64,000 nucleotides of DNA from Streptomyces hilarionis (GTDB taxonomy: Bacteria; Actinomycetota; Actinomycetes; Streptomycetales; Streptomycetaceae), in NCBI RefSeq assembly GCF_024539675.1, contig NZ_JAHHIT010000042.1, positions 1 through 64,000 of the forward strand, written 5' to 3'. Made by a program: the position numbers and the translations under genes. Shown in pieces: positions 16,571 through 24,920 of the stretch (position 1 is the stretch's first letter; the number at the start of each line of letters is the position of its first letter). The notes beneath the pieces were generated by a model. It had not been told where the DNA came from. It did no database searches and worked only from the letters and a program-made list of their open reading frames with translations.

Positions 16571-16596
16571 CAACTATCTAGGGGACGAGAGGAACC

Positions 16597-17820
16597 ATGG
16601 ACACGTTCGACGCCGGAGCCGGAAGCATCCTGCGACAGCCGAAGGCGGTATGGGCGACGGCCGGAGCCTCCGTCGTCGCCTTCATGGGCATCGGCCTGGT
16701 CGACCCGATCCTGCCGTCCATCGCCCAGGGACTGGACGCCACGGCCGGCCAGGTCTCCCTGCTCTTCACCTCCTACTTCCTCATCACCGCGCTCGCGATG
16801 CTGGTGACCGGGTTCGTCTCCAGCCGCATCGGCGGGCGCCGCACCCTGCTGCTAGGCCTCGCCCTCGTGGTGGTCTTCGCCGGCCTCGCGGGCACCTCGG
16901 GCTCGGTCTCCGAACTCGTCGGCTTCCGCGCCGGCTGGGGACTGGGCAACGCGCTCTTCGTCTCCACCGCCCTCGCGGTGATCGTCGGCGCGGCGGCCGG
17001 CGGCAGCGCGGCCGCCATCCTGCTGTACGAGTCCGCGCTCGGCCTCGGCATGGCCTGCGGCCCGCTGCTGGGCGCGCTGCTGGGCGACGCCAGCTGGCGC
17101 TACCCCTTCTTCGGGACCGCGTTCCTCATGGCGATCGGCTTCCTGTGCATCACGGCGTTCCTGAAGGAGCAGCCGAAGCCGGCCCGCAGGACCTCGCTGC
17201 TCGACCCGCTCAAGGCGCTCGGCCACGGCGGGCTCGCCTCCGCGGCGGCCTCCTCGTTCTTCTACAACTACACGTTCTTCACGGTGCTGGCCTTCACCCC
17301 GTTCGTGCTCGACATGACCCCCTACAGGTCGGGCGCGGTGTTCTTCGCCTGGGGCGTGCTGCTGGCCGTCTTCTCGGTGCTCGTGGCGCCGCGTCTTCAG
17401 AAGCGGTTCGGTTCGCTGAAGGTGCTCGGCGGCTCCCTGGTGCTGCTCGCCGCCGACGTGCTCGCCCTCGGCTACGGCGACCACACCACGGCCGTCGTGT
17501 GCACCGTCCTGTCCGGCGCGTTCATCGGCGTGAACAACACCGTCTACACCGAGCTGGCGCTCGGGGTGTCGGACGCCCCGCGTCCGGTGGCCAGCGCCGG
17601 CTACAACTTCGTGCGGTGGTTCGCGGCCGCGGCCGCCCCCTACTTCGCGCCGAAGATCGAGGAGTGGAGCGACGTCCACATGCCGTTCGTCGTCGCGGCG
17701 GTGACGGCGGTGCTCGGCGCGGTCGTGGTCCTCGTCCGGCGCGAGGCGCTGACGCACGAGGCGCGGGAACTGGAGCCGCGGCACGCGACGGAGGACTCGG
17801 TCACCGTCTTCGCGAACTGA
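16597..17820 (+). CDS. MFS drug-efflux-type transporter
   Basis: A 407-residue major facilitator with about 12 transmembrane helices. Helix 1 begins AGASVVAFMGIGLVDPILPS. The loop 2-3 signature appears as GFVSSRIGGRRTLLLG, and the conserved proton/drug antiporter-type sequence GLGMACGPLLGALLGD is in helix 5. Predicted to export small molecules from the cytoplasm; substrate not readable. The ATG has AGAGGAACC upstream. The palindromic operator suggests induction by substrate through a regulator encoded elsewhere, as neither neighbour is one. Confidence 0.85.
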   Translation: MDTFDAGAGSILRQPKAVWATAGASVVAFMGIGLVDPILPSIAQGLDATAGQVSLLFTSYFLITALAMLVTGFVSSRIGGRRTLLLGLALVVVFAGLAGTSGSVSELVGFRAGWGLGNALFVSTALAVIVGAAAGGSAAAILLYESALGLGMACGPLLGALLGDASWRYPFFGTAFLMAIGFLCITAFLKEQPKPARRTSLLDPLKALGHGGLASAAASSFFYNYTFFTVLAFTPFVLDMTPYRSGAVFFAWGVLLAVFSVLVAPRLQKRFGSLKVLGGSLVLLAADVLALGYGDHTTAVVCTVLSGAFIGVNNTVYTELALGVSDAPRPVASAGYNFVRWFAAAAAPYFAPKIEEWSDVHMPFVVAAVTAVLGAVVVLVRREALTHEARELEPRHATEDSVTVFAN

Positions 17821-17887
17821 CCTCGCGCGCCCGGCCGGGTCAACCGACCGGTACGGGCTGCGCGTCGGTGACCTTCCTCACGAAGCG

Positions 17888-18472
17888 TCAGCCGAGCGGG
17901 ACGGACGTGCGGGAGGGATCCCGCAGGTCCGTCCCGTTCGTCAGCCAGCGTTCCTGGAGGGCCTGGGCGCCGTGGACGCGCTTCCAGGCGGCCTCGTTGG
18001 GGGTCATGGGGAGCAGCGGGAGGAAGCGGACGGGGTCGAGGGGCTCGTCGAGCTCCAGGTCCTCGACCAGACCGCCCGGCTCGGCGACCAGGACCGAGGT
18101 GAACGCGGCGCCGGGCCACAGCGGCCCGCCCACGTCCAGGGACGCACCCGGGGCCACGACCACCCCCTCGACCTGCGGGGACGCCGCGAGCACGGCGAGC
18201 GGACGAAGCACCTTGTCGGTGTCGGCGCCGCCCGGCCGGACGGACAGGAGCAGTTCGGCGCGCGGGCCGCGGACCGGATCCGCGAGCACCGCCGTGGGGT
18301 CGCTCATCGGCTGCGCGGACATGCCGAGCGTGGCGTAGCGGACGACGTCGCCCTCGTGGAAGCGCAGCACCTCGACGCGGTCCGCGCCGAGAAACGTGAC
18401 CGCGGCGCGGGCGTCGGGCTCGCCCAGCGCGGAGCGCAGACGGGCCTCGACCAGAGGAAGAACATCAGCCAT
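17888..18472 (-). CDS. Suppressor-of-fused (SUFU) domain protein
   Basis: A 194-residue single-domain protein with the SUFU pattern: EVLRFHEGDVVRYATLGMSAQPM, RGPRAELLLSVRPG, then LLPMTPNEAAWKRVHGAQAL near the C-terminus. Bacterial SUFU proteins are related to the eukaryotic Hedgehog-pathway regulator and are often predicted immunity or protein-protein interaction modules. No toxin partner is visible here. The ATG at 18472 (in-frame start also at 18505) has TATGCT 6 nt upstream, indicating leaderless translation. Convergent with the MFS gene. Confidence 0.8.
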   Translation of the reverse strand: MADVLPLVEARLRSALGEPDARAAVTFLGADRVEVLRFHEGDVVRYATLGMSAQPMSDPTAVLADPVRGPRAELLLSVRPGGADTDKVLRPLAVLAASPQVEGVVVAPGASLDVGGPLWPGAAFTSVLVAEPGGLVEDLELDEPLDPVRFLPLLPMTPNEAAWKRVHGAQALQERWLTNGTDLRDPSRTSVPLG

Positions 18473-18478
18473 GCGGCG

Positions 18479-18484
18479 AGCATA
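18479..18484 (-). promoter_or_regulatory. Predicted -10 element, leaderless SUFU mRNA
   Basis: TATGCT (minus) ends 6 nt before the ATG at 18472, and no ribosome site is present. Confidence 0.4.
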
Positions 18485-18540
18485 GAACTCGTCAGCGCGG
18501 GGCAAAGCAGCGCCTTGACACTTCGGGCGACTGGTACTGT

Positions 18541-19024
18541 GGCCCGGTGGTTCGGGGCAACACGCAGTGGGCGCCTCCCAGGCTTTCGGCCCGGAGAAGT
18601 CGCCCTCTCGCCTCGACGCAGACGAGACTCCCTCACGAGGGACCGGCTGGAGGAGGTGGGGCTGTCATGGATCGAAGTCACCCGTGCAGTACCACTCGCT
18701 CTTCCCGCCGCTGACACCGCTGCTCTGGCCTCTTGGCCTCCGGCCGTTCGCCGTCTGTCGCGCTCCTCTTCACGCGGAAGAGCACTTCGTTTCGTTCTTT
18801 GCCCTGATCTGCCCGATCGGTCCCACCGATCCGATCTGCCAGATCACTCCGGTCTGATTCAGCAGCGAAGCTCGCCACCGCGACGGAGCGGTGCTCCCCG
18901 CTTTGTGGACGTGCCAAACCCCTTCCCAGCCCCAGGGGCCGGGAGACCTCGTCAGGACGTCCCCATTCCGGGCAGTTCCATCCGTCGTGGCGGTCTTTCT
19001 TTGCTCATCGCGAAGGAGCCTGCC
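18541..19024 (+). promoter_or_regulatory. Long structured leader of the CorA gene
   Basis: About 500 nt with no long gene lie before corA. A TTGACA (18515-18520) near its start is followed by TACTGT, but the 14-nt spacing is short. The leader carries a 15-codon upstream ORF with a strong ribosome site, then a nested hairpin. In the hairpin TGATCTG (18805-18811) pairs with CAGATCA (18840-18846), enclosing GATCGGT/ACCGATC (18815-18831). GATCTGCC also occurs twice. Layout suggests transcript-level control of the magnesium transporter; no known riboswitch consensus was matched. Confidence 0.45.
18667..18714 (+). CDS. Putative 15-residue leader peptide upstream of corA
   Basis: Reads MDRSHPCSTTRSSRR then TGA. 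The ATG is preceded at 8-10 nt by AGGAGGTGG, one of the best ribosome sites in the window. It has four Arg and five Ser/Thr-rich positions, one Pro and one Cys. Leader peptides control Mg2+ transporter genes in enterobacteria (mgtA), so a similar role is possible. It may be chance; conservation is unknown. Confidence 0.35.
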   Translation: MDRSHPCSTTRSSRR

Positions 19025-20155
19025 ATGTCGATGATCCGCGACCTCCGTGCCGTCGTCCGCCCCGCCCGCCCCTCCCTGCGCAAGGGGGGCGGGCGCACGG
19101 ACACCGGCGCCTACGACACCACCCGCGACCCCGCGACCCCTTCGGCCGTCGTCGACTGCGCGGTCTACCGCGACGGCTCGCGCGTCGTGTTCCCGCAGGC
19201 GCCGACCCCGCAGGACGCCATGCGTCAGGTGCGGCGCGACGGAGGCTTCGTGTGGATCGGCCTGCACGAGCCGACCGAAGCCGAATTCGCCGGTATCGCG
19301 GCCGAGTTCGGGCTGCACCCGCTGGCCGTGGAGGACGCGGTGCAGGCGCACCAGCGGCCCAAGCTCGAGCGCTACGACGACTCCCTGTTCACCGTCTTCA
19401 AGACGATCCACTACGTCGAGCACGACCGGCTCACCGCCAACAGCGAGGTCGTCGAGAGCGGTGAGGTCATGTGCTTCACCGGCACGGACTTCTTCATCAC
19501 CGTCCGGCACGGCGGCCAGGGCTCGCTGCGCGGGCTGCGCCACCGCCTCCAGGACGACCCCGAGCTCCTCGCCAAGGGCCCCTCGGCGGTGCTGCACGCC
19601 ATCGCCGACCACGTCGTCGACGGCTACATCGCCGTCGCGGACGCCGTGCAGGACGACATCGACGAGGTCGAGACGGAGGTGTTCTCGCCGGGCCGCAAGG
19701 GCACCCCGCGCGGCACGGACGCCGGCCGGATCTACCAACTCAAGCGCGAGGTGCTGGAGTTCAAGCGGGCGGTGTCGCCGCTGCTGCGTCCGATGCAGCT
19801 GCTGAGCGAGCGGCCGATGCGGCTGGTCGACCCCGACATCCAGAAGTACTTCCGGGACGTCGCCGACCACCTCGCCCGGGTCCAGGAGCAGGTCGTCGGC
19901 TTCGACGAACTGCTCAACTCGATCCTCCAGGCCAACCTGGCGCAGGCCTCCGTCGCGCAGAACGAGGACATGCGCAAGATCACGTCCTGGGCGGCGATCA
20001 TCGCCGTGCCGACGATGGTGTGCGGGGTGTACGGGATGAACTTCGACTACATGCCGGAACTGCACTGGAAGTACGGCTACCCCGTGGTCATGTCGGCCAT
20101 GGTGGCCCTCTGCGTGGGCATCCACCGCACGCTCAAGCGCAACGGCTGGCTGTGA
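19025..20155 (+). CDS. corA: CorA-family magnesium/cobalt transporter
   Basis: A 376-residue CorA channel. A cytoplasmic domain (about residues 40-310) contains the coiled helices ending in QNEDMRKITSWAAIIAVP. The pore-defining YGMNF motif is near residue 337 at the end of TM1, and TM2 is GYPVVMSAMVALCVGIH. The C-terminus is basic (LKRNGWL), as in typical CorA. It imports Mg2+ (possibly Co2+/Ni2+) down the membrane potential. ATG 19025 has GAAGGAG 8 nt upstream; the frame is open far upstream but without homology. Its long leader may mediate control. Mycobacterial corA lies in the same extended neighbourhood. Confidence 0.92.
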   Translation: MSMIRDLRAVVRPARPSLRKGGGRTDTGAYDTTRDPATPSAVVDCAVYRDGSRVVFPQAPTPQDAMRQVRRDGGFVWIGLHEPTEAEFAGIAAEFGLHPLAVEDAVQAHQRPKLERYDDSLFTVFKTIHYVEHDRLTANSEVVESGEVMCFTGTDFFITVRHGGQGSLRGLRHRLQDDPELLAKGPSAVLHAIADHVVDGYIAVADAVQDDIDEVETEVFSPGRKGTPRGTDAGRIYQLKREVLEFKRAVSPLLRPMQLLSERPMRLVDPDIQKYFRDVADHLARVQEQVVGFDELLNSILQANLAQASVAQNEDMRKITSWAAIIAVPTMVCGVYGMNFDYMPELHWKYGYPVVMSAMVALCVGIHRTLKRNGWL

Positions 20156-20191
20156 GGCGGGCGCCCGGGGCCGGCCCGCGAGGGCCCCGAC

Positions 20192-20197
20192 TAGGCT
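20192..20197 (+). promoter_or_regulatory. Predicted -10 element, leaderless mRNA
   Basis: TAGGCT ends 7 nt before the ATG at 20205; there is no Shine-Dalgarno. Confidence 0.45.
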
Positions 20198-20204
20198 GGG
20201 CGGC

Positions 20205-20735
20205 ATGACAAGCGAGCTGCTCGGACAGGCCCTCGTGGACCGGACCCTCGTCGAGGAGGCCACCAAGAAGTCGGGCCTCGTCTGGGTGCGGGGCGCGAAC
20301 GAGCCGGCCGCGCGGGCGCTGTGGCACGTGTGGCACGACGGCGCGGCCTGTCTGGTCGGCGACGGGCCGGGCGAGCAGCCACTGCCGGGGCTCGCCGCAG
20401 GCGGCTCGGCCGAGGTCACCGTCCGCAGCAAGGACAAGGGCGGCCGACTGGTCACCTGGACGGCCGCGGTCGCCGAGCTCGCGCCCGGCTCCGAGGCCTG
20501 GGAGGCGGCCGTCGCCGACCTCAAGGGCAAGCGGCTGAACGCTCCGGACGGCGAGGCCATGACCGAGCGGTGGGCGCGCGAGTGCCGGGTGCTGCGCCTG
20601 GAGCCGACCGGCGACACCTCGCCGCTCCCGCGGGGAAGCCTCGCCGCACGGCCCGTCCCCACGCCCGCCACCACGCGTGAGCCCGCGCCCGCCGCCCTGC
20701 CGAAGCTGCTGGCGCGCAGACGCGGCCGGAAGTAG
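20205..20735 (+). CDS. Conserved actinobacterial protein, function unknown
   Basis: A 176-residue soluble protein: helix and strands from residues 1-135 (EEATKKSGLVWVR; ALWHVWHDGAACLVGDGPGEQ; VTVRSKDKGGRLVTWTAAV; WEAAVADLKGKRLN), then a Pro/Ala-rich linker and an ARRRGRK tail. The small beta-barrel-like strand pattern and the 'TWTAAVAELAPGSEAWEAAV' stretch loosely recall flavin-binding split barrels, without a firm match. It follows corA by 49 nt but has its own predicted leaderless promoter. No function is assigned. Confidence 0.65.
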   Translation: MTSELLGQALVDRTLVEEATKKSGLVWVRGANEPAARALWHVWHDGAACLVGDGPGEQPLPGLAAGGSAEVTVRSKDKGGRLVTWTAAVAELAPGSEAWEAAVADLKGKRLNAPDGEAMTERWARECRVLRLEPTGDTSPLPRGSLAARPVPTPATTREPAPAALPKLLARRRGRK

Positions 20736-20757
20736 CGGCCTCCCGCTCAGCGGAAGG

Positions 20758-21507
20758 TCACGACGCCGGAAGCTGCTTGCCGTAGTCCACCGTCTCGTCC
20801 TTCGCCGGCTCCTCCAGGGCGAAGTCCTTGCCCCAGGCCGAGAACCGCAGCGTCCCGGCCCCGCCCGCACGCTCCAGCAGCAGGGGGTACGGCTTGCCCT
20901 CCAGCGACACGTCCAGCGTGCCGCCGGAGCCGCCGTCGCCGGTGATCCGGACGGTGCGCACCCCCGCCTGCTCGTGGTGGCCGTCGGTGGCCAGCGCGCC
21001 GTGCAGCGTGAGCAGACCGTCGAGGAGGAGGTCCTTGTCCGTGAACCCGCTGAACTTCTTGTACGAGGGGTCGCCCGTCGGCACCTTGACGTACTTGCCG
21101 TCGAGCTTGCCGGCGGCCGCCGCGTCGGAGCCGTCGCCGGACTTGTCGTCCTCCTTCTTCCAGAACGCCGCGTCGGCCTTGAGGAACAGCTGCTCGCCCA
21201 CCCGCAGCAGATGGAAGGTGGCCCCCTGCGCGGTGACCGACCCGGCGCCGCCGTCCGCCTTCAGACTCATGTCGAGCGTGTACGTGCGCCCGCTGGTGAC
21301 GACGCTGCCCGACAGCCGCACCGCGTCCACGGAACCGGCGGCCGCCTTGGTCTTCTCCTGGATCTGCGCGGCGGACAGCTTGCCCACCCCGTTCGTGTCC
21401 GCGTCCGGATCCTCGCTGCACCCGGCCAGTCCCACGCCCACGACGAGTGCGCACACCGCGCTCACCAGCGGGGTCCGGCGCGTACGGCCCTGGGGAATCG
21501 CAGTCAC
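20758..21507 (-). CDS. LolA/LprG-like lipoprotein
   Basis: A 249-residue predicted lipoprotein. The signal peptide has an Arg-rich start, a hydrophobic core and a lipobox (GVGLAGC, Cys about residue 30), followed by SEDPDAD. The mature part is beta-strand-rich: VDAVRLSGSVVTSGRTYTLDMSL, and an LRVGEQLFLKADAAFWKKE segment typical of LppX/LprG-like carriers. Probably anchored outside the membrane, binding lipid or acting as an envelope sensor. The start is GTG. It is divergent from the MgtE-N/CBS gene. Exact ligand unknown. Confidence 0.75.
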   Translation of the reverse strand: MTAIPQGRTRRTPLVSAVCALVVGVGLAGCSEDPDADTNGVGKLSAAQIQEKTKAAAGSVDAVRLSGSVVTSGRTYTLDMSLKADGGAGSVTAQGATFHLLRVGEQLFLKADAAFWKKEDDKSGDGSDAAAAGKLDGKYVKVPTGDPSYKKFSGFTDKDLLLDGLLTLHGALATDGHHEQAGVRTVRITGDGGSGGTLDVSLEGKPYPLLLERAGGAGTLRFSAWGKDFALEEPAKDETVDYGKQLPAS

Positions 21508-21630
21508 AGGGAAGGCCGCCTTTCTGCGGGGGTGTGCCGAGCGGCGTACGGCAGCGTACCGGGGTCGCGCGGCCCCGGCGGAGCCAGTCCGTCCGGACGC
21601 CCCACCAGGGCGTATCCGATCGGGACGGGC

Positions 21631-21636
21631 TAGCCT
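21631..21636 (+). promoter_or_regulatory. Possible -10 element of the MgtE-like gene
   Basis: TAGCCT lies about 85 nt before the ATG at 21722, giving a short leader. The leader contains a small hairpin, GCCCGC-ACGA-GCGGGC. Confidence 0.35.
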
Positions 21637-21721
21637 GAAGCCCGCACGAGCGGGCAATTGGGAAAAGAGCATCACCGGCGACAGCGCGTCTCACCGGCGC
21701 GTACGACAAGGAGGGGCGGTC

Positions 21722-23050
21722 ATGGCAGCGGGAGCCCCCCGGATCTTCGTCTCGCACCTCTCGGGCATCCCCGTGTTCGATCCGAACGGCGACCAGGTGG
21801 GCCGCGTGCGCGAGCTCGTCGTGGTGCTGCGCGTGCGGCGGCGGCCGCCGCGCGTCCTCGGGCTGGTCGTCGAACTCTCCACCCGGCGCCGGATCTTCCT
21901 GCCCATGACCCGGGTGACGGGCGTCGAGTCCGGCCAGGTCATCACCACCGGCGTGGTCAACGTGCGCCGCTTCGAGCAGCGGCCCACCGAGCGGCTGGTG
22001 TTCGGGGAGCTGCTCGACCGGCGCGTCACGCTCGTGGAGACCGGCGAGGAGGTCACCGTCCTCGACGTGTCGGTGCAGCAGCTGCCGGCCCGCCGCGACT
22101 GGGAGATCGACCGGGTCTTCGTGCGCAAGGGCAAGAAGGCGACCGCCTTCCGGCGGGCCAAGGGCGAGACGCTGACCGTGGAGTGGTCGGCCGTCACCGG
22201 GTTCTCGCTGGAGGAGCACGGACAGGGCGCGGAGAGCCTCCTCGCCACGTTCGAGCAGCTGCGCCCCGCCGACCTCGCCAACGTCCTGCACCATCTGTCC
22301 GCCAAGCGGCGCGCGGAGGTGGCCGCCGCCCTCGACGACGACCGCCTCGCCGACGTCCTGGAGGAGCTGCCGGAGGACGACCAGATCGAGATCCTCGGCA
22401 AGCTGAAGGAGGAGCGCGCGGCGGACGTCCTGGAGGCGATGGACCCCGACGACGCGGCCGACCTGCTCTCCGAGCTGCCCGAGCAGGACCAGGAGCGGCT
22501 GCTGAGCCTGATGCAGCCCGACGACGCGGCCGACATGCGGCGCCTGATGGCGTACGAGGAGCACACGGCGGGCGGCCTGATGACGACCGAGCCGATCGTG
22601 CTGCGGCCCGACGCCACCGTCGCCGACGCCCTCGCGCGGGTGCGCAACCCCGACCTCTCCCCCGCCCTCGCCGCGCAGGTCTACGTCTGCCGTCCGCCCG
22701 ACGAGACCCCGACGGGCAAGTACCTGGGCACCGTCCACTTCCAGCGGCTGCTGCGCGATCCCCCGTACACGCTGGTCAGTTCGATCCTCGACGACGATCT
22801 TCAGGCCCTGGCGCCGGACGCGGCCCTGCCGGTCGTCGCCGGCTTCTTCGCCACGTACGACATGGTCGCCGCGCCCGTGGTGGACGAGGCGGGCTCGCTC
22901 CTGGGCGCGGTGACCGTGGACGACGTCCTGGACCACATGCTGCCGGAGGACTGGCGGGAGACGGAGTTCCACCTGGAGGACGAACCCGCCGCCGGGACCG
23001 ACGCCGAGCCCGAGCACGAGCGCGAGGGGGCCGGTCCGCATGGCTCCTGA
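21722..23050 (+). CDS. Soluble MgtE N-domain/CBS protein with PRC-barrel region
   Basis: A 442-residue protein. Residues 5-150 contain two PRC-barrel-like segments (GIPVFDPNGDQVGRVRELVV and later RRVTLVETGEEVTVLDVSV). Residues 165-290 match the MgtE N domain, with repeated DDDRLADVLEELPEDDQIEIL-type helices. The AYEEHTAGGLMTTEPIVL motif then starts two CBS domains. It stops there: the five-helix MgtE channel domain is absent. It may sense Mg2+ or nucleotides and act on a partner. The stop overlaps the DUF1003 gene start by 11 nt, making that membrane protein the obvious partner. Mycobacteria have a similar gene (Rv1232c) near mrp and corA. Confidence 0.85.
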   Translation: MAAGAPRIFVSHLSGIPVFDPNGDQVGRVRELVVVLRVRRRPPRVLGLVVELSTRRRIFLPMTRVTGVESGQVITTGVVNVRRFEQRPTERLVFGELLDRRVTLVETGEEVTVLDVSVQQLPARRDWEIDRVFVRKGKKATAFRRAKGETLTVEWSAVTGFSLEEHGQGAESLLATFEQLRPADLANVLHHLSAKRRAEVAAALDDDRLADVLEELPEDDQIEILGKLKEERAADVLEAMDPDDAADLLSELPEQDQERLLSLMQPDDAADMRRLMAYEEHTAGGLMTTEPIVLRPDATVADALARVRNPDLSPALAAQVYVCRPPDETPTGKYLGTVHFQRLLRDPPYTLVSSILDDDLQALAPDAALPVVAGFFATYDMVAAPVVDEAGSLLGAVTVDDVLDHMLPEDWRETEFHLEDEPAAGTDAEPEHEREGAGPHGS

Positions 23051-23663
23051 ACGCGAGAGCACGGGCCGCGAGCGCGCCCAGGCCGGCGGGGGCCGTGAGC
23101 GCGTCCCCACGGGCGCCACGGCGACCGGTCGCGCCCGCGCCCGGCTGGACCAGCCGCGGCCGCCCCGGCACCGGATCCTGCCCGAGTGGGACCCGGAGGC
23201 CTTCGGGCGGCTGTCGGAGCGCATCGCCCGCTTCCTGGGCACCGGCCGGTTCATCGTCTGGATGACGATCGTCATCATCGCCTGGGTCCTGTGGAACATC
23301 TTCGCCCCGCCGGATCTGCGCTTCGACAACTACCCCTTCATCTTCCTGACGCTGATGCTGTCGCTCCAGGCCTCCTACGCGGCCCCGCTGATCCTGCTCG
23401 CGCAGAACCGGCAGGACGACCGCGACCGGGTCAACCTGGAGCAGGACCGCAAGTCCAACGAGCGGTCCATCGCCGACACCGAGTACCTGACCAGGGAGAT
23501 CGCCGCGCTGCGCATCGGCCTGGGCGAGGTCGCCACCCGCGACTGGATCCGCTCCGAGCTTCAGGACATGGTCAAGGAGCTGGAGGAACGGCGCGACGGT
23601 CATCGCGAACACGCCGTATTCCCGGCAGAACGGTCGCGCGGACGTGACGTAGACGACCGGTGA
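23040..23663 (+). CDS. DUF1003 membrane protein
   Basis: A 207-residue protein. A basic N-terminus (about 50 residues) is followed by two transmembrane helices (FIVWMTIVIIAWVLWNIF; FIFLTLMLSLQASYAAPLILLA) and a charged C-terminal coil (QDDRDRVNLEQDRKSNERSI). This is the DUF1003 signature. Function unknown. It overlaps the MgtE-N/CBS gene and is likely translated with it. Followed after 43 nt by mrp. Confidence 0.85.
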   Translation: MAPERESTGRERAQAGGGRERVPTGATATGRARARLDQPRPPRHRILPEWDPEAFGRLSERIARFLGTGRFIVWMTIVIIAWVLWNIFAPPDLRFDNYPFIFLTLMLSLQASYAAPLILLAQNRQDDRDRVNLEQDRKSNERSIADTEYLTREIAALRIGLGEVATRDWIRSELQDMVKELEERRDGHREHAVFPAERSRGRDVDDR

Positions 23664-23693
23664 CGGGCTTACCCCGGCCCCCGCAGGTCGCCG

Positions 23694-23699
23694 TACCAT
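23694..23699 (+). promoter_or_regulatory. Predicted -10 element, leaderless mrp mRNA
   Basis: TACCAT ends 7 nt before the ATG at 23707, with no ribosome site. Confidence 0.4.
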
Positions 23700-23706
23700 C
23701 GTCCCT

Positions 23707-24840
23707 ATGGCTAGCGAAGACGCGGTGCGCGAGGCACTGGCGACGGTGAACGACCCCGAGATCAACCGGCCCATCACCGAACTCGGGATGGTGAAGTCGG
23801 TGGAGATCGCCGCGGACGGGGCGGTCGCGGTCACCGTGTACCTCACGGTCTCCGGCTGCCCGATGCGCGAGACGATCACCCAGCGGGTGACCGACGCCGT
23901 CTCCGCGGTGGAGGGCGTCACCCGCGTCGACGTCACCCTCGACGTGATGAGCGACGAGCAGCGCAAGGAGCTGGCGAACGCGCTGCGCGGCGGCCAGACC
24001 GAGCGCGAGGTCCCGTTCGCCAAGCCGGGCTCGCTGACCCGCGTCTACGCCGTCGCCTCCGGCAAGGGCGGCGTCGGCAAGTCGTCGGTGACGGTGAACC
24101 TCGCCGCCGCGATGGCCGCCGACGGCCTCAAGGTGGGCGTGGTCGACGCCGACATCTACGGCCACAGCGTGCCGCGCATGCTGGGCGCGGACGGCCGTCC
24201 CACCCAGGTCGAGAACATGATCATGCCGCCGTCCGCGAACGGTGTGAAGGTCATCTCGATCGGCATGTTCACCCCGGGCAACGCCCCCGTCGTCTGGCGC
24301 GGCCCGATGCTCCACCGCGCACTCCAGCAGTTCCTCGCGGACGTCTACTGGGGCGACCTGGACGTGCTGCTCCTCGACCTGCCGCCCGGCACGGGCGACA
24401 TCGCGATCTCGGTGGCGCAGCTGGTCCCGAACGCCGAGATCCTCGTCGTGACGACCCCGCAGCAGGCGGCGGCCGAGGTCGCCGAGCGGGCGGGCTCCAT
24501 CGCGGTGCAGACCCACCAGAAGATCGTGGGCGTGGTCGAGAACATGTCCGGCCTGCCCTGCCCGCACTGCGGGGAGATGGTCGACGTCTTCGGCACCGGC
24601 GGCGGCCAGACGGTGGCCGAGGGCCTCACCCGCACGACCGGCGCGAACGTCCCGGTCCTCGGCTCCATCCCGATCGACGTCCGGCTGCGCGAGGGCGGCG
24701 ACGAGGGCAAGCCGGTCGTCCTGACCGACCCCGAGTCCCCGGCCGGCTCCGCGCTGCGGGCGATCGCCGGCAAGCTGGGCGGCCGTCAGCGCGGCCTGTC
24801 CGGCCTGTCGCTGGGCATCACCCCGCGCAACAAGTTCTAG
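23707..24840 (+). CDS. mrp: Mrp/ApbC-family Fe-S cluster carrier ATPase
   Basis: A 377-residue protein. The N-terminal MIP18-like domain (residues 1-90) has the TVSGCPMRETI motif. The P-loop domain starts with the deviant Walker A SGKGGVGKSS (about 119), followed by DADIYGHSVPRML and LLLDLPPGTGDIAISVAQL. The cluster-binding CPHC lies in GLPCPHCGEMVD. Such proteins bind and transfer [4Fe-4S] clusters to apo-enzymes in the cytoplasm. The same gene lies near sigE-tatB in mycobacteria (Rv1229c). Probably leaderless. A GC hairpin follows at 24848-24878. Confidence 0.93.
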   Translation: MASEDAVREALATVNDPEINRPITELGMVKSVEIAADGAVAVTVYLTVSGCPMRETITQRVTDAVSAVEGVTRVDVTLDVMSDEQRKELANALRGGQTEREVPFAKPGSLTRVYAVASGKGGVGKSSVTVNLAAAMAADGLKVGVVDADIYGHSVPRMLGADGRPTQVENMIMPPSANGVKVISIGMFTPGNAPVVWRGPMLHRALQQFLADVYWGDLDVLLLDLPPGTGDIAISVAQLVPNAEILVVTTPQQAAAEVAERAGSIAVQTHQKIVGVVENMSGLPCPHCGEMVDVFGTGGGQTVAEGLTRTTGANVPVLGSIPIDVRLREGGDEGKPVVLTDPESPAGSALRAIAGKLGGRQRGLSGLSLGITPRNKF

Positions 24841-24847
24841 GCCCGCA

Positions 24848-24878
24848 GGGTCCGGCCCCGCCCGCGGGGCCCGGACCC
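24848..24878. terminator. Hairpin between mrp and a convergent gene
   Basis: GGGTCCGGCCCCG and CGGGGCCCGGACCC pair with one bulge, 8 nt after the mrp stop. Confidence 0.65.
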
Positions 24879-24920
24879 GCGCTCCGCCCGACGACAGTGG
24901 GGGCGCGGGCGTGCGGCCGC

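Noticed and set aside
18505..19024. Open frame extending CorA some 350 codons upstream
   Set aside because: The extension has no homology-like features; CorA begins at 19025 with a good ribosome site.
18541..19024. M-box or ydaO riboswitch before corA
   Set aside because: I could not match the conserved M-box or ydaO consensus segments. Only an unclassified structured leader is claimed.
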